Assembly (NCBI GenBank): GCA_023974075.1
Contig: CM043793.1
Coordinates: forward strand, 2,454,501-2,518,500
Reading direction: 5' to 3'
Source: Chaenocephalus aceratus
Lineage: Eukaryota > Chordata > Actinopteri > Perciformes > Channichthyidae
Length of the DNA stretch: 64,000 nt
In this document: in pieces, positions 11,553 to 22,490 of the stretch
Numbering within the stretch: position 1 is the first letter of the stretch
Layout: each line of letters opens with the position of its first letter
The notes under the pieces: model-generated
What the model saw: only the letters and a program-made list of their open reading frames with translations
Told to the model about the DNA's origin: nothing
The model's database searches: none
Position numbers and translations under genes: made by a program

Positions 11553-11974
11553 TAGCCCTGCAGAAACCGGACCTCAAACCTCGGCAGCGGTGATGAAAAA
11601 CAGCCCAGTTGGAATGGCCGGACTTGAGGGAGAGTTCGTGGATAGTCCTGGGAGTGTGGCAGAGAGGAGCCCAGTCGGAGAAATCCGGAACCGAGACTAT
11701 ACTGATACGTGATGGTGAGCTCGTTTTGCTAATAGCAGGATGGCAGAGGCTAAGAGCTAAACAACAGCCACACGTAGTCGGCTGAGCAACGGAGATGGCA
11801 GAAACACAAAACCAGAGGAGAACAATATTTCCACTGTGTATGGGAATTAAATAGGTTGATGGCAGAGAGTGGTAGACACGAAGTAAGCGTCGGCATGAAG
11901 AGCGGCGAAAAACACGCCTGCGTCCCCTCGATGCTCGAACTCTCTCGAACTCACTTGTTGATGCGTTGATGCGT

Positions 11975-12358
11975 CTTGCCAGTCTGGAGATATTTGGTAG
12001 ATGCCCCACCAGTTTCCAAAAGTCCACGACATCTGTAATCCGAAACTGACGCTGAAGTTCATCTGAGCTCTTTAACTCCTCAAACTCCATTTGAAGCTGC
12101 ACAAGTCCGAGCTGGTCGCTTATTTGCTTCATTTCATTGACCTCAATCAGGAATGGGTTTTTCACAAGTAGAAAAATATTGCTATGGTCCTTGAAGTCGT
12201 GGAATCTTGATGTGTAGTTTTGCTTGAGCTCAGTTAGCACATCACAGAATTGTGATTGACAGGGCAGGAGAGCGTCTGCATGCATCACCCGTACCGAACC
12301 GTGACCCCCAAACCGAAGTATGAACCGAACCGTGACTTCTGTGAACCGTTACACCCCT
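11975..12358 (-). mobile_element. 3' fragment of an autonomous hAT with terminal repeat
   Basis: Minus-strand coding at about 12,288-11,990 includes ELKQNYTSRFHDFKDHSNIF, FLIEVNEMKQ and ELQRQFRITDVVDFWKLV, characteristic of the C-terminal region of ZBED5/GTF2IRD2-type hAT transposases. The plus-strand edge 'gaaccgttacacccctag' at 12,341-12,358 looks like an inverted hAT terminus (TAGGGGTGTAACGG). The other end is not found; the L2 element and unidentified sequence lie where it should continue. Confidence 0.6.
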
Positions 12359-13260
12359 AGTGTGTGTGTGTGTATGAAAATGAGCTGTAAGGTTTCCTCG
12401 ATGCCCCCGCCCTCGTACCGTCCGAAGAGGTGATTGGACTGACATCATCCAATCCCTGCCTGCTTCCGGCACATCTTCCGGGGGAGGAGTAAAAACATGG
12501 ATGTATAATAAGAACTGGATACAGCGTGGGAGGCGGGGCCTCATTCATTCCTATGAGAGTTGCTCATTAGCGCATGATGATAAAATGGCCCAACTTTTGA
12601 GAGAGCGAAACGTCACAGATTACCCAGCATGCCTGAGAAGTACCCGTATGTGCGCAACTTTAACCAAAATGCTCGTTCACATCAAGCACGTCAATTTGCG
12701 TACACGTAACAGCACCGCACGTTCATGACAGCATGGTAATGATTTGTTATTATGATGGATTTGATATTAACGAGGCGGCAGTTAGCAGCTAGCGGCTAGC
12801 TAGTCATTATGCTAATGTACAACTAAACTACGTGTAAACTACGTGTATTGTATTCACTGACTTTCACTCTCTGCCTTTTAACGGCTCGTTGTAGCTCCAA
12901 TAGCTCCAGCCCCCACCCTTCCTGTGAGCACAGTGTGCTCTGATTTGTCGGGACACGTAACATGAACGTGCCGGGCGGCGCGGTCCCATGGGTTAGATGC
13001 GCGTTCATAATGCAGAGGGAAGTAACTCTCAGAATAATGTTATTAGCACATTTTTACAACTTGAGGAACGAATGTTTTTAATAAGGGCTATACAAGTGTT
13101 CATACTGGGTTGTTTATTTAGTTTAAAAAAAATTATCCAACGATTTACAGACCACTCTTTCCCCATGTAAGTCAATGGGAAAAAGTATTTCTGGGCCTGG
13201 CAACCAAACGGAAGTGTAGTACCGCCGTTTGGCCAGCACAAATATTTTCATCTGAGTCCG
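12359..13260. other. No gene seen; repeat fragments
   Basis: A short (GT)n run is followed by sequence shared with 6,593-6,615 ('catggatgtataataagaac'). Around 12,850-12,960 there is a segment like 46,230-46,330 of the TTAA-flanked element ('aacggctcgttgtagctcca', 'gcacagtgtgctctgat'). Around 13,140-13,200 lies 'ccccatgtaagtcaatggga', a repeat-like motif. ORFs here are short and lack domains. Confidence 0.5.
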
Positions 13261-14112
13261 GCGCACTTCCTGGGGGCTTGAGTAAAAAGGCCGGGGACGG
13301 AGATCATTCGGCAGGCTCTGTGTTGTGAGACAGACGCCTCTAGCCTCTTGTTGTGCTTACTCGTTATGCTCGATAATCCAGTGAATGTTCTGTGTTTTGT
13401 TATACTGCTTAGCAGCGTGTTAAAGTAGTGTTCTGTGTTTAGTGTTATGTGGGTAAAGAAGACCAGGTTAGTTTAGCGGTTAGCGCCTGTGGATTAGCAT
13501 CAGCTGTGTTTTGTTACAGCCTTTTTCAGTTTCATGTACCACGTTTTAGTGAGGTTTTTGTGTCTCTTTTGTACTAATTATTACTGTGTATAATCTGTTA
13601 AACTTTCTTTTGGAGTCTCTTTATTTTGGTTGTTGTCAACCAGCATTTGGCCCTTTGTTTGTGCCAAGTGTATGCCTTATTATTTTGCTTCACAACGGAT
13701 AGTTATAATAAAACCACTTATAACTTTTACCAATTCCACTCTGGTTTGTGTTGCTTCCCTTTGGTTCCCCTAGCCCAGAAGGGGACGTAATACATACATT
13801 TAGCATTTTCTATTTCCTATTCCATTTCCACCTATGATTTATGTGTGTTTAAGTGTTAATATTACAAAGAGATACACGGGATAAGGCCAACACGGCCCCC
13901 TTCAGAGGAGCCCACATTTTCACTATTTTCGGTTATGGGAAACTTCCAAACATTAACCAAAAATAATAATTTTGCAGAAGAATATTTGTATACAACCATC
14001 CGTTTCATAAACTAGACATATTAAAGTAATGAAAAAACATGGTTGTGCTTTGTTCTACCTCGGGTAGGGGTATTTCGTCATCTCGATAACTAAAGCCTTT
14101 TTGGGGGGTTTG
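13261..14112. other. No gene seen; possible old LTR-like segment
   Basis: 13,290-13,795 has an LTR-like look: a polyadenylation-type AATAAA near 13,706, about 95 bp of downstream sequence and an end in ...GTAATACA. I could not find a matching start with a 5-bp target duplication, so it is not called an LTR. The rest, to the Gypsy insertion site, is unassigned. Confidence 0.35.
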
Positions 14113-14629
14113 TGTTAGGAACCTTGACAGACACTTGGACTCAAACGCACGACTCAAAAGAAAGTTTGTTCAAAAAAGTATAAAGTTCAAACAAAAATCA
14201 CTCCTGAGAGGCAAAACGTAGCAAAGCAAATTACAAACTAAATAAACTTGACTATGGTCACAAAGTACAATAATCTCTTGGCGAGACAAGCTGGCTCTCT
14301 AAATGGCACAAGGCACAAGATGAACTGGCACAGGACAAAGGGAGACAGGACTATTTATACATGAGGTAAAGGGGAACAGGTGGAAACAATCAGGAGCGGG
14401 GCAGACGATGGCGGGAAAACACACAAAGGGAGGAAGTAAGGGGACCTGAAATGAGAGACAAGAGGTAAGTACAAAATAAAACAGGAAGTGCAATGACAGG
14501 ACTAGACAGGTGAACAAAAAGACTTGACTAAACATAAATCTAACCTGGGCTATGAACTAAACGTGAAACAATAACATGAACCTGATTAACATGACATGAA
14601 TAATTTAGCAGACATGACGGGATGTTACA
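14113..14629 (-). repeat. 3' LTR of the Gypsy element
   Basis: The 517-bp copy is directly repeated with 19,698-20,246. A purine run follows directly at 14,630-14,645 (AGAGGGGGGGGTAC on the minus strand), in the position of the polypurine tract that primes plus-strand DNA synthesis. Differences from the 5' LTR are a few substitutions and small indels. Confidence 0.92.
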
Positions 14630-15332
14630 GTACCCCCCCCTCTAGGGACGGCTACTGACGTCCCAGGAACTTCTGGGTGATCCCGATCAAAATCATTAAT
14701 CATGGCCGGATCAACAATGAAACTCGCTGGGATCCATGCTCTCTCTTCTGGACCGTACCCATCCCAGTCCACAAGGAACTGTCTTCCTCGCCCTCGCTTA
14801 CGAACTGCCAGCAGTCTCTTTACAGCGTAGACAGGGCCTCCTTCTACCATCTGGGGGGGTGGAGGGGGTTTAGAGGCGGGTACCAATGAGCTCTCCCTGA
14901 CCGGCTTGATCTTGCCGACATGAAACGTTGGATGGACCTTTAATGACCTGGGTAGACGTAACTGCACAGACACCGGGTTTATCATCTTCGATATCGGGAA
15001 TGGACCAACAAACTTTGGCGCTAGCTTTCTCGACATGACGTGGAGGGGTAAGTTCTTGGTAGCTAGCCAAACTCTTTGTCCAGGCCGATACGGTGGAGCA
15101 GGTCTCTGGCGTCGATCCACCACCTCCTTCATCCGGCTGGCACTGCGCAAGAGAGCCGACGAGCACCGGCCCAGATCCGGCGGAACCGACGGACCATAGC
15201 GTGAGCTGATGGGACCGTGACCTCGGCCTCATTGGCAGGGAACAGAGGTGGTTGGTAGCCGTGAACACACTGGAACGGTGGGAGTCCTGTTGCGGAAGTG
15301 GGCAGCGTGTTGTGGGCGTACTCCACCCACAT
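14605..15332 (-). pseudogene. Gypsy integrase C-terminus and chromodomain
   Basis: 15,129-15,332 encodes MWVEYAHNTLPTSATGLPPF, the integrase segment immediately beyond the Harbinger insertion. After a frameshift near 15,150, 14,605-15,150 continues with RPGQRVWLATKNLPL, FVGPFPISKMINPVSVQL and HPTFHVGKIKP. A chromodomain follows at about residues 110-160 (YAVKRLLAVRKRGR, FLVDWDGYGPEERAWIPAS). In chromoviruses this module is thought to steer integration toward particular chromatin. The aromatic cage positions look largely retained, but the polyprotein is interrupted upstream. Confidence 0.85.
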
Positions 15333-15335
15333 CAG

Positions 15336-16016
15336 GAGTGGAGTGCACCAGCTGGGCGTAAAAAAGTAGGGCTTAATTACGTCCGACGTAGTGATTTGAA
15401 TTTACACCGAGTGCACCAAGCCTGACTAGTCTCGGACGTAGCTGCGCCTGGTCTTAAGATGCACGTCCACGTGAATACACGCGAAACAGTAATTGTTGCC
15501 ACCAATGCCATTTTACCATTTTACAGACTCAGAGGACCGCAGAGAAGAGGGAATTCCCACACCCACAGCGTCAGCGATGACTCAAGGGGAATCCCAAATG
15601 GCCACACCCCAAAAGAGAAAGAGGGATTTGTCCGAGCTACAGCGGGAACTGACGGAGAAAGAAATTGTTCGTGTGGAGGTGGAGACCGTCAAATTGAGAG
15701 CGGAACACGAAAACATTGAACTGGAGAAGGAGAAATTGAGACTCTTCTTAATTCCCTTTCATTGTTAAACATGTAAACAAGACGCCCTGCCATCGTTAAT
15801 ATCCTTCTTGTCTGTTTTACGTTACTACGGATACTAGTCTGTCTTTCCGATTTACGCCTGTTCCATAATAGGCGTAAAAGTTACACCCGGGCGCAACGCA
15901 TACAGGGCTTAAGTCTAAGTGGTGCACTAGTCATAACTTTAGTTTGGTCTTAACCTTCGGTTCTACGTCGGACATAGAGTTACGCCCAGCTTACGCCCAG
16001 CTGGTGCACTCCACTC
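15336..16016 (+). mobile_element. Non-autonomous PIF/Harbinger element, 681 bp
   Basis: The terminal inverted repeats are perfect over 26 bp (starting GAGTGGAGTGCACCAGCTGG) and are flanked by the 3-bp duplication CAG (15,333-15,335 and 16,017-16,019). Removing the element and one CAG rejoins Gypsy integrase sequence, which proves the insertion boundary. A 3-bp duplication fits PIF/Harbinger. The interior encodes only the tail of an accessory protein. Confidence 0.85.
15493..15768 (+). pseudogene. C-terminal part of a Harbinger Myb-like accessory protein
   Basis: The 91-codon frame has a central segment rich in Glu/Lys/Leu (KRKRDLSELQRELTEKEIVR then KLRAEHENIELEKEKLRL) that should form a coiled coil. 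Autonomous Harbinger elements encode a Myb/SANT DNA-binding protein with such a C-terminal helix, which brings the transposase to the element ends. The Myb domain and the DDE transposase are missing. The assignment rests on its place inside a Harbinger-type element and on composition, not on a diagnostic motif. Confidence 0.5.
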
Positions 16017-16072
16017 CAGGTGCTTGCTCCAGGATGCCTGGTTCTGGGAGACCAGGCAGCGCAAACATGTCT

Positions 16073-17866
16073 CTAGTTCCTGGTTAATGCGCTCTGACTG
16101 GCCATTCGACTGGGGTGATATCCTGAGGAAAGGCTCACGGTGGCTCCAAGGAGATGGCAGAACTCCTTCCAGAAACGGGAAATGAACTGTGGGCCCCGGT
16201 CTGACACAATGTCCCTGGGAAAACCATGAATGCGAAAGACATGACGTAACATGACCTCTGCCGTTTCCTTGGCAGAGGGAAGCTTGGATAGTAATAAAAT
16301 GTGCCCTTTTACTAAATTTGATATCGGTAGTCCGGTGACAAAGTCCATCGAGATGTGGGACCATGGCCGATGAGGAACAGGAAGTGGCTGCAGCAACCCC
16401 ATCTGTGCTTCAGTGGAGGTCTTGTTCCTGGCACAGACAGTGCAGGCCGCAACATATTCTGACACCTGCTTCCTCATAGCCGGCCACCAGAAACGTAGCT
16501 TGATCATGAAGGTTGTGCGTTTCACTCCAGGATGACAGGTGAGCATAGACGTGTGAGCCCAGTGTATTACCTGTGATCGAACGGAAACAGGGACAAACAA
16601 CCTATTTCGTGGGCAACCACTAGGTGCCGGGGTCTCACCATTTGCCTGCTTCACCACTGATTCTATTTGCCATGAAACTGCTCCAACCACACGGTTAGGT
16701 GGAAGGATGCTCTCGGGCTCTTTGGCAACAGGTTCAGGATCGTACAAACGTGACAATAGATCAGGTTTAACATTCTGTGTGCCTGGTCTGTATGACAATA
16801 CAAAATTAAACCGATTAAAAAAACATGACCATCTAGCCTGGCGTGAGTTCAGTCTTTTGGAGTTCTTAATGTATTCCAGGTTTTTATGGTCAGTCCAAAC
16901 TAGAAATTGTTGCTCAGCCCCCTCCAACCAATGACGCCATTCCTCCAAAGCTGTTTTAACTGCTAAAAGCTCCTTATTCCCCACATCATAGTTCCTTTCT
17001 GCAGGTGTCAACTTACGTGAAAGGAACGCACATGGGTGTAGCTTGTTGTCCTGGACAGATCTTTGGGACAGCACCGCCCCAATGCCATCGTTGGAGGCAT
17101 CCACCTCCACGATGAATTGTCTCTGTGGGTCGGCCACTGTGAGGATTGGGGCAGTCGTGAACAGTTTCTTGAGCTTCTGGAAAGCTTCATCCACCTGTAT
17201 ATTCCACTCGAACATGACATGGGGAGAGGTTAAAGCATGTAAAGGTGCTGCAATGCCACTAAAGATTCTTATAAACCTCCTGTACAAGTTTGCAAAGCCT
17301 AAAAATTGTTGCACCTTTTTCCTGTTGGTGGGAGATGGCCAATTGGCCACTGCACTGACCTTCTCTGGATCCATCTGGATTTGGTTGGCCGAGATGATGT
17401 ACCCCAGGAAGGAGACGGTCTTGACGTGAAACTCACACTTTTCAGCCTTGCAGTAGAGTTGATTCTCCATCAGGCTTTGCAGTACCTGGCGGACATGATG
17501 GGTGTGGGTCTCCTCATCGGGTGAGAAGATCAAGATGTCATCGAGATAAACGAATACAAACTTGTTGAGATAATCCCTCAGCACATAGTTGAGAAATGAC
17601 TCAACTGCCGGAGCATTGCATAATCCAAATGGCATGACTAGGTACTCGTAGTGACCACTGGGAGTGTTAAAACCGGTCTTCCACTCATCCCCCTCTCGTA
17701 TCCTAATGAGATGGTAAGCGTTTCTCAAGTCCAGTTTGGTGAATAGTTTTGCATCCTGCAAAAGTTCAAAGGCTGAAGACATCAGAGGGAGTGGGTATCT
17801 ATTTTTAACTGTTAAGGGGACTATAGTCAATGCATGGACGGAGGGTACCATCTTTCTTATCGACAA
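16073..17866 (-). pseudogene. Gypsy reverse transcriptase, RNase H and integrase N-part
   Basis: This 597-codon ORF overlaps the gag-protease ORF in another frame; the shift falls just after the RPCIDY motif near 17,820. RT motifs include [17 protein letters not shown] (motif A), MPFGLCNAP, and [11 protein letters not shown] (catalytic YLDD). RNase H follows: [37 protein letters not shown] and [13 protein letters not shown]. The integrase zinc finger (H-H-C-C, ending [17 protein letters not shown]) and the first catalytic Asp ([13 protein letters not shown]) are present; [15 protein letters not shown] carries the second Asp. A further break occurs near 16,100 and the Harbinger insertion separates the rest. 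Confidence 0.87.
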
Positions 17867-19742
17867 AGAAAAACCCAGCGGCCGCTGGGGATGAGGATGG
17901 TCTGATGAGTCCAGTCTTTAGAGAGGAGTCAATATAGGACTTCATAGCCTCCCTTTCCGGTGCAGAGAGAGAGTAAAGTCTCCTTTTAGGGATCTGAGAA
18001 CCAGCCAACAGGTTAATGGGACAGTCATACGGTCGGTGGGGAGGTAGGGACATGGCCCTAGTTTTGTTAAATGCTTCCTTTAAGTCCTGGTAACACAAGG
18101 GCACTTTAGTCAGGTCGGGATAATCTGAAATGGAGTCAGGCTTCTGAGTGTGTTTGTCTTGTTCCTTTTCAGGTTCTGTGGAGAACCTAGGAAGGTCTGA
18201 ACAGGTCAGCCTACAGCCTGGGCCCCATTCCTTAACCCTCCCTGATCGCCAGTCAATGATCGGATTATGTTTGATCAGCCATGGATAACTCAAAATCAAG
18301 GGGTGTAGTGCAGAGTCAAATAAATGGAATTTCACTTCCTCTATGTGTGTATTGTCAATGGTTATTTGGACAGGTTCAGATACATGGGTTATTTTAAATA
18401 ATAACTTGCCATCTAAGGCACTGGCAGTAACAGGGGAAGTCAACGGAACAGTCTTGATGCATAGTCTCTTTGCCAAACTCCAGTCCATCAGACTTTCGTC
18501 GGCACCTGAATCGACTAATGCCCCCACAGTAATGTCTTGGTCACGCACTTGAATATTTACCATGGTCAATGAACGTGGAGGGAAATCAGTTGCCGAGAAT
18601 TGGCTCACCAGCACCCTCCGTCGTGCCGATGAGCCTCTCCTTTTACTGGGCAAGAAGACACCATGTGACCCTGATGCCCACAGTAGTAACAGCTTCCTTG
18701 TTGGACTCGGCGCCGTCTTTCTTCTGGAGAGACCTTGGCTCTGCCCAGCTGCATGGGTTCCTCCGGTGCAGCCGAGGGCGCTGGTTCCTTGGGCGAGGCT
18801 GAGGAAGGTGGACTGGAGCTCCATGGGTGTCGAAAGGCAGGTGAGCGCCCCATGTGGCTCGGAGGTCGTTGCACTGGTTCTGATTCTCTCCTTCTGCCTT
18901 TCATGAAGCCTGTTATCAATGCGAATTGACATGGCAATGATGGAATCAAGATCTGTGGGTAGTTCATGGGGTGCTAACTGGTCCTTTATAGAGTCTTGTA
19001 GACCATTCATGAAGGCATCAATTAAAGCAGGGGTGTTCTTGTCTGCTGCTAGGGTACGAAAATCTATTGCATAGTCTGTCACTCTCTGTTGTCCCTGTTT
19101 GACCTGCATAATGACTCGTGAGGCTTCTCTGGAAGGTGATGAGTGATCAAACACACGGCTTAGGGTCTGGGTAAACATGTTCAGTGACTGACATATGGGC
19201 GAGTCTCTTGACCACTCGGCTGTAGCCCAAGCAGCGGCTCTACCAGACATGTGGGACAACATGAAAGCTACCTTAGCTTGGTCCGAAACAAAGGCAGCAG
19301 GGTTATGAGCAAAATGTAGTTCACACTGTACCAGAAAGGGTCGACAGTTCCCAGAGTCCCCGGAAAACCTCTCCGGAGGAGCCAGACGAAGCGTCGATCC
19401 AGGTGGGGTGGTGTGATCCGAAACAACAGCAACAGACGGTGGACCTGGCATTGCTGGAGTAGGTGCAGAGGAACCGTCTTTGAGGTGTGAGAGAACTTGC
19501 TGCATTTGAAATGCCAGGTGATTTACTTGGTTGGTTACAGCTGATTGGAATTCAACCTGACGATCCGTGAGACCAATCATTCCTTGGTTGATGGAAGACA
19601 GCTGTTCAGCATGGAGGGTTAGCTTAGCTTCCTGCGCTAACACATCGGCCTTGAAGGAACCGGAGTCGGCTGAGTCTATTTTGTGGCCAGTTCGTTCTGT
19701 TAGGAACCTTGACAGACACTTGGACTCAAACGCACGACTCAA
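17805..19742 (-). pseudogene. Gypsy gag, protease and start of reverse transcriptase
   Basis: This is a 645-codon open frame. Residues from about 115 to 290 match a retrotransposon capsid region (LRLAPPERFSGDSGNCRPFL onward). Further on, DQDITVGALVDSGADESLMD is the aspartic protease with its D-S-G-A active site. The frame ends as the reverse transcriptase begins ([13 protein letters not shown]). The nucleic-acid-binding CCHC knuckle, CYYCGHQGHMVSSC, is not in this frame but in another at 18,605-18,967, so two compensating shifts replace the knuckle region with nonsense. The apparent intactness is therefore misleading. The ORF start inside the LTR may be fortuitous. Confidence 0.85.
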
Positions 19743-20246
19743 AAGAAAGTTTGTTCAAAAAAGTCTTTACTTTGGAAAAGTATAAAGTTCAAACAAAAAT
19801 CACTCCTGAGAGGCAAAACGTAGCAAAGCAAATTACAAACTAAATAAACTTGACTATAGTCACAAAGTACAATAATCTCTGGGCGAGACAAGCTGGCTCT
19901 CTAAATGGCACAAGGCACAAGACGAACTGGCACAGGACAAAGGGAGACAGGACTATTTATACATGAGGTAAAGGGGAACAGGTGGAAACAATCAGGAGCG
20001 GGGCAGACGCTGACGATGGCGGGAACACACACAAAGGGAGGAAGTAAGGGGACCTGAAATGAGAGACAAGAGGTAAGTACAAAATAAAACAGGAAGTACA
20101 ATGACAGGACTAGTCAGGTGAACAAAAATACTTAAGTATTATAAATATATATAAATCTAACCTGGGCTATGAACTAAACGTGAAACAATAACATGAACCT
20201 GATTAACATGACATGAATAATTTAGCAGACATGACGGGATGTTACA
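19698..20246 (-). repeat. 5' LTR of the Gypsy element
   Basis: The 549-bp repeat begins TGTAACATCCCGTCATG and ends CAAGGTTCCTAACA on the minus strand (TG...CA). It pairs with 14,113-14,629. It contains a 17-bp segment (beginning ctttactttgg) absent from the other LTR, bracketed by aaaagt direct repeats. The long gag ORF opens inside this LTR. Confidence 0.92.
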
Positions 20247-20732
20247 GTTTGTTCCTCTACTGCCGTTCAGCATCAGTTACCATGAAGATCTACCCCGGTA
20301 AGAAGAGAACCAGTGTCGTAGGACCGGAAACCCAGAGTTTACCCTGAAGTTACCTCGCTAAGCGAAAATCCTGCTTTGTGGTACAGGCCTCAGGTGGATA
20401 GTACGAGACTACACACATATATATAAACATGGAACAACATTACCCAGGCATATGTGCAACATATTATTTACTATTCACCAATCTTTGATCTACAACCCGT
20501 TTGCTATCATTTTGGTACAACTCATTCAAAGCATTTACGTTTAATAATTAATATGGCATACTTCACCTGTGTTACGCAGCGAAGACTTTTATATGATTAA
20601 TATAGTTTTGTGACACATTATTCCATTTCCACACCATAAATATGAATAAACCTACGATTAAGTTTGGTGGTTCAAATCTTGTAGTTGATTAGTCAGAATG
20701 GCTTCGGTTGCTAGGCTAACATCATCCATTGT
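20247..20732. other. No gene seen; unassigned repeat-like sequence
   Basis: The 3' flank of the Gypsy element reads 'ctgccgttcagcatcagtta' and 'gttacctcgctaagcgaaaa', with the palindrome-rich look of a MITE. The matching half probably lies at 14,040-14,107 on the other side of the Gypsy. No ORF of substance. Confidence 0.35.
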
Positions 20733-20761
20733 ATACAATCCATTATTTTTTATTTTATTTT

Positions 20762-21492
20762 CCATCCATCCATCTTCTTCCGCTTATCCGTGGTCGGGTC
20801 TCGGGGGTAGCAGTTCCAGCAGAGAGCCCCAAACTTCCTTTTCCCTGGCGACATCAACCAGCTCTGACTGGGGGATCCCAAGGCGCTCCCAGGCCAGCGA
20901 AGAGATATAATCCCTCCACCTGGTCCTAGGTCTACCCCTTGGTCTCTTCCCAGCTGGACGTGCCTGGAACACCTCCCTAGGGAGGCGCCCAGGTGGCATC
21001 CTAACTAGGTGCCCGAACCACCTCAACTGGCTCCTTTCGACGCGAAGGAGGAGCGGCTCAACTCCGAGTCCCTCCCGGATGACCGAACTTCTCACCTTAT
21101 CTCTAAGGGAGACACCAGCCAACCCTGCGGAGGAAACCCATCTCGGCCGCTTGTATCCGCGATCTCGTTCTTTGGGTCATGACCCATCCTTCATGACCAT
21201 AGGTGAGGGTAGGAACGAAAATGGCCCGGTAGAGAGAGAGCTTTGCCTTCTGGCTCAGCTCCCTTTTCGTCACTACGGTGCGGTAAAGCGACTGCAGTAC
21301 CGCTCCCGCTGCTCCGATTCTCCGGCCCATCTCACGCTCCATTGTTCCCTCACTCGAGAACAAGACCCCGAGATACTTGAACTCCTTCACTTGGGGTAAG
21401 GACTCATTCCCTACTTGGAGTGGACAGTCCATCGGTTTCCTGCTGAGAACCATGGCCTCAGATTTGGAGGTGCTGATCCTCATCCCAGCCGT
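20762..21492 (-). mobile_element. 5'-truncated Rex3/RTE-like LINE inside the L1 A-tail
   Basis: It ends in (GATG)n and encodes MRISTSKSEAMVLSRKPM, VKEFKYLGVLFSSEGTMERE, YGHEGWVMTQRTRSRIQAAE and RSQLRWFGHLVRMPPGR over two frames; a shift occurs near 21,110. Both edges abut T-rich sequence (tttttattttatttt on the left and ttttttatttttattatt on the right), so it landed in the poly-A tail of the L1. It is nearly identical to 7,324-7,745 over the shared part but longer. Confidence 0.82.
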
Positions 21493-21657
21493 TTTTTATT
21501 TTTATTATTCAAATGTTTTTATTGATTTTCCACATATAACAAACAGCAGCACTCAACATTCAAAAATACAACACACACAGAAAGTATACAAAATATCAAT
21601 TGACATCCAGAAGAGATACAAAATATGTATATAGAAAATAAACATAAACATAAATTA

Positions 21658-21975
21658 TTAAATAAAACACGTTGCGATAGATCCCCGGGTAGTGTGCTTT
21701 AGCTGCTCAAGTTTAAGATGGGACATTACTTCCTCTACCCAGTGCTTATGAGACGGCGGTGCAGCCTTCTTCCAACTAAAGAGTATCAGACGTCTAGCAA
21801 GTAGAGTAGAGAATGCCACAGCCTCAGCCTGATCAGTTGTTATTCGTGTCTCCTGTTTGACCACGTCAAATAATGCAGTCAATGGGTTTGCATCCACAGC
21901 CGTGTTACACATGTACGAAAAGGTTTTAAATATACCAGTCCAAAAAGGGGCCAGTTTTGGACAGAGCCAAAACAT
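21658..21975 (-). pseudogene. C-terminus of L1 ORF2
   Basis: The frame encodes MFWLCPKLAPFWTGIFKTF, FSTLLARRLILFSWKKAAPP and WVEEVMSHLKLEQLKHT, the conserved region after the reverse transcriptase of fish L1/Tx1-type ORF2. It is separated from the rest of ORF2 by the Tc1 insertion at 21,984 and continues upstream at 28,313. The L1 3' UTR and A-tail follow toward 21,493. Confidence 0.8.
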
Positions 21976-22490
21976 GTGACTTACAGTGGGGCAAAAAAGT
22001 ATTTAGTCAGCCACCAATTGTGCAAGTTCTCCCACTTAATAAGATGAGAGGCCTGTAATGTTCATCCTAGGTACACTTCAACTATGAGAGACAGAATGGG
22101 GGAAAGAATCCAGGAAATCACATTGTAGGATTTTTTAATGAATGAATTGGTAAATTCCTCAGTAAAATAAGTATTTGGTCACCCTACAAACAAACAAGAT
22201 GTCTGGCTCTCACAGACCTGTAACTTCTTCTTTAAGAGCCTCCTCTGTCCTCCACTCGTTAACTGTATTCATGGAACCTGTTTGAACTCGTTATCAGTAT
22301 AAAAGACACCTGTCCACAACCTCAAACAGTCACACTCCAAACTCCACTATGGCCAAGACCAAAGAGCTGTCAAAGGATACCAGAAACAAAATGGTAGACC
22401 TGCACCAGGCTGGGAAGACTGCATCTGCAATAGGTAGCAGCTTGGTGTGAAGAAATCAACTGTGGGAGCAATTATTAGAAAATGGAAGAC

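Larger units (their letters stand above)
8305..11830 (-). mobile_element. L2-clade LINE, nearly full length, inactive
   Basis: The minus strand encodes an apurinic-type endonuclease followed by a reverse transcriptase. The 3' end (low coordinates) carries the L2-type tail, read on the plus strand as 'ctatagcgcctttcaaggga' and 'ggtcgctttacaggaattgg'. The coding region is split over three frames. The 5' boundary is uncertain because sequence from 11,553 to about 11,980 is neither clearly LINE nor clearly the neighbouring hAT fragment. Two further L2-type relics occur in the window (39.5-42.2 kb and 5.8 kb). Confidence 0.85.
14113..20246 (-). mobile_element. Chromodomain Ty3/Gypsy LTR retrotransposon, full length but defective
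   Basis: Two direct LTRs bound the element and a perfect 5-bp duplication gtttg (14,108-14,112 and 20,247-20,251) flanks it. The minus strand runs gag, protease, reverse transcriptase, RNase H, integrase and chromodomain, the order of Ty3/Gypsy chromoviruses. Defects are several frameshifts and a Harbinger insertion (15,336-16,016) in the integrase. The two LTRs still align closely, so the insertion is not ancient. It lies in a non-genic stretch; flanking sequence at 20,252-20,732 holds no gene. Confidence 0.92.

Noticed and set aside
13290..13797. Possible solo LTR
   Set aside because: An AATAAA and a CA end are present, but no TG start with a matching 5-bp duplication was found.
14113..20246. 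Domesticated Gypsy-derived host gene
   Set aside because: LTRs, target duplication, frameshifts and a transposon within the integrase all point to an ordinary dead retrotransposon.
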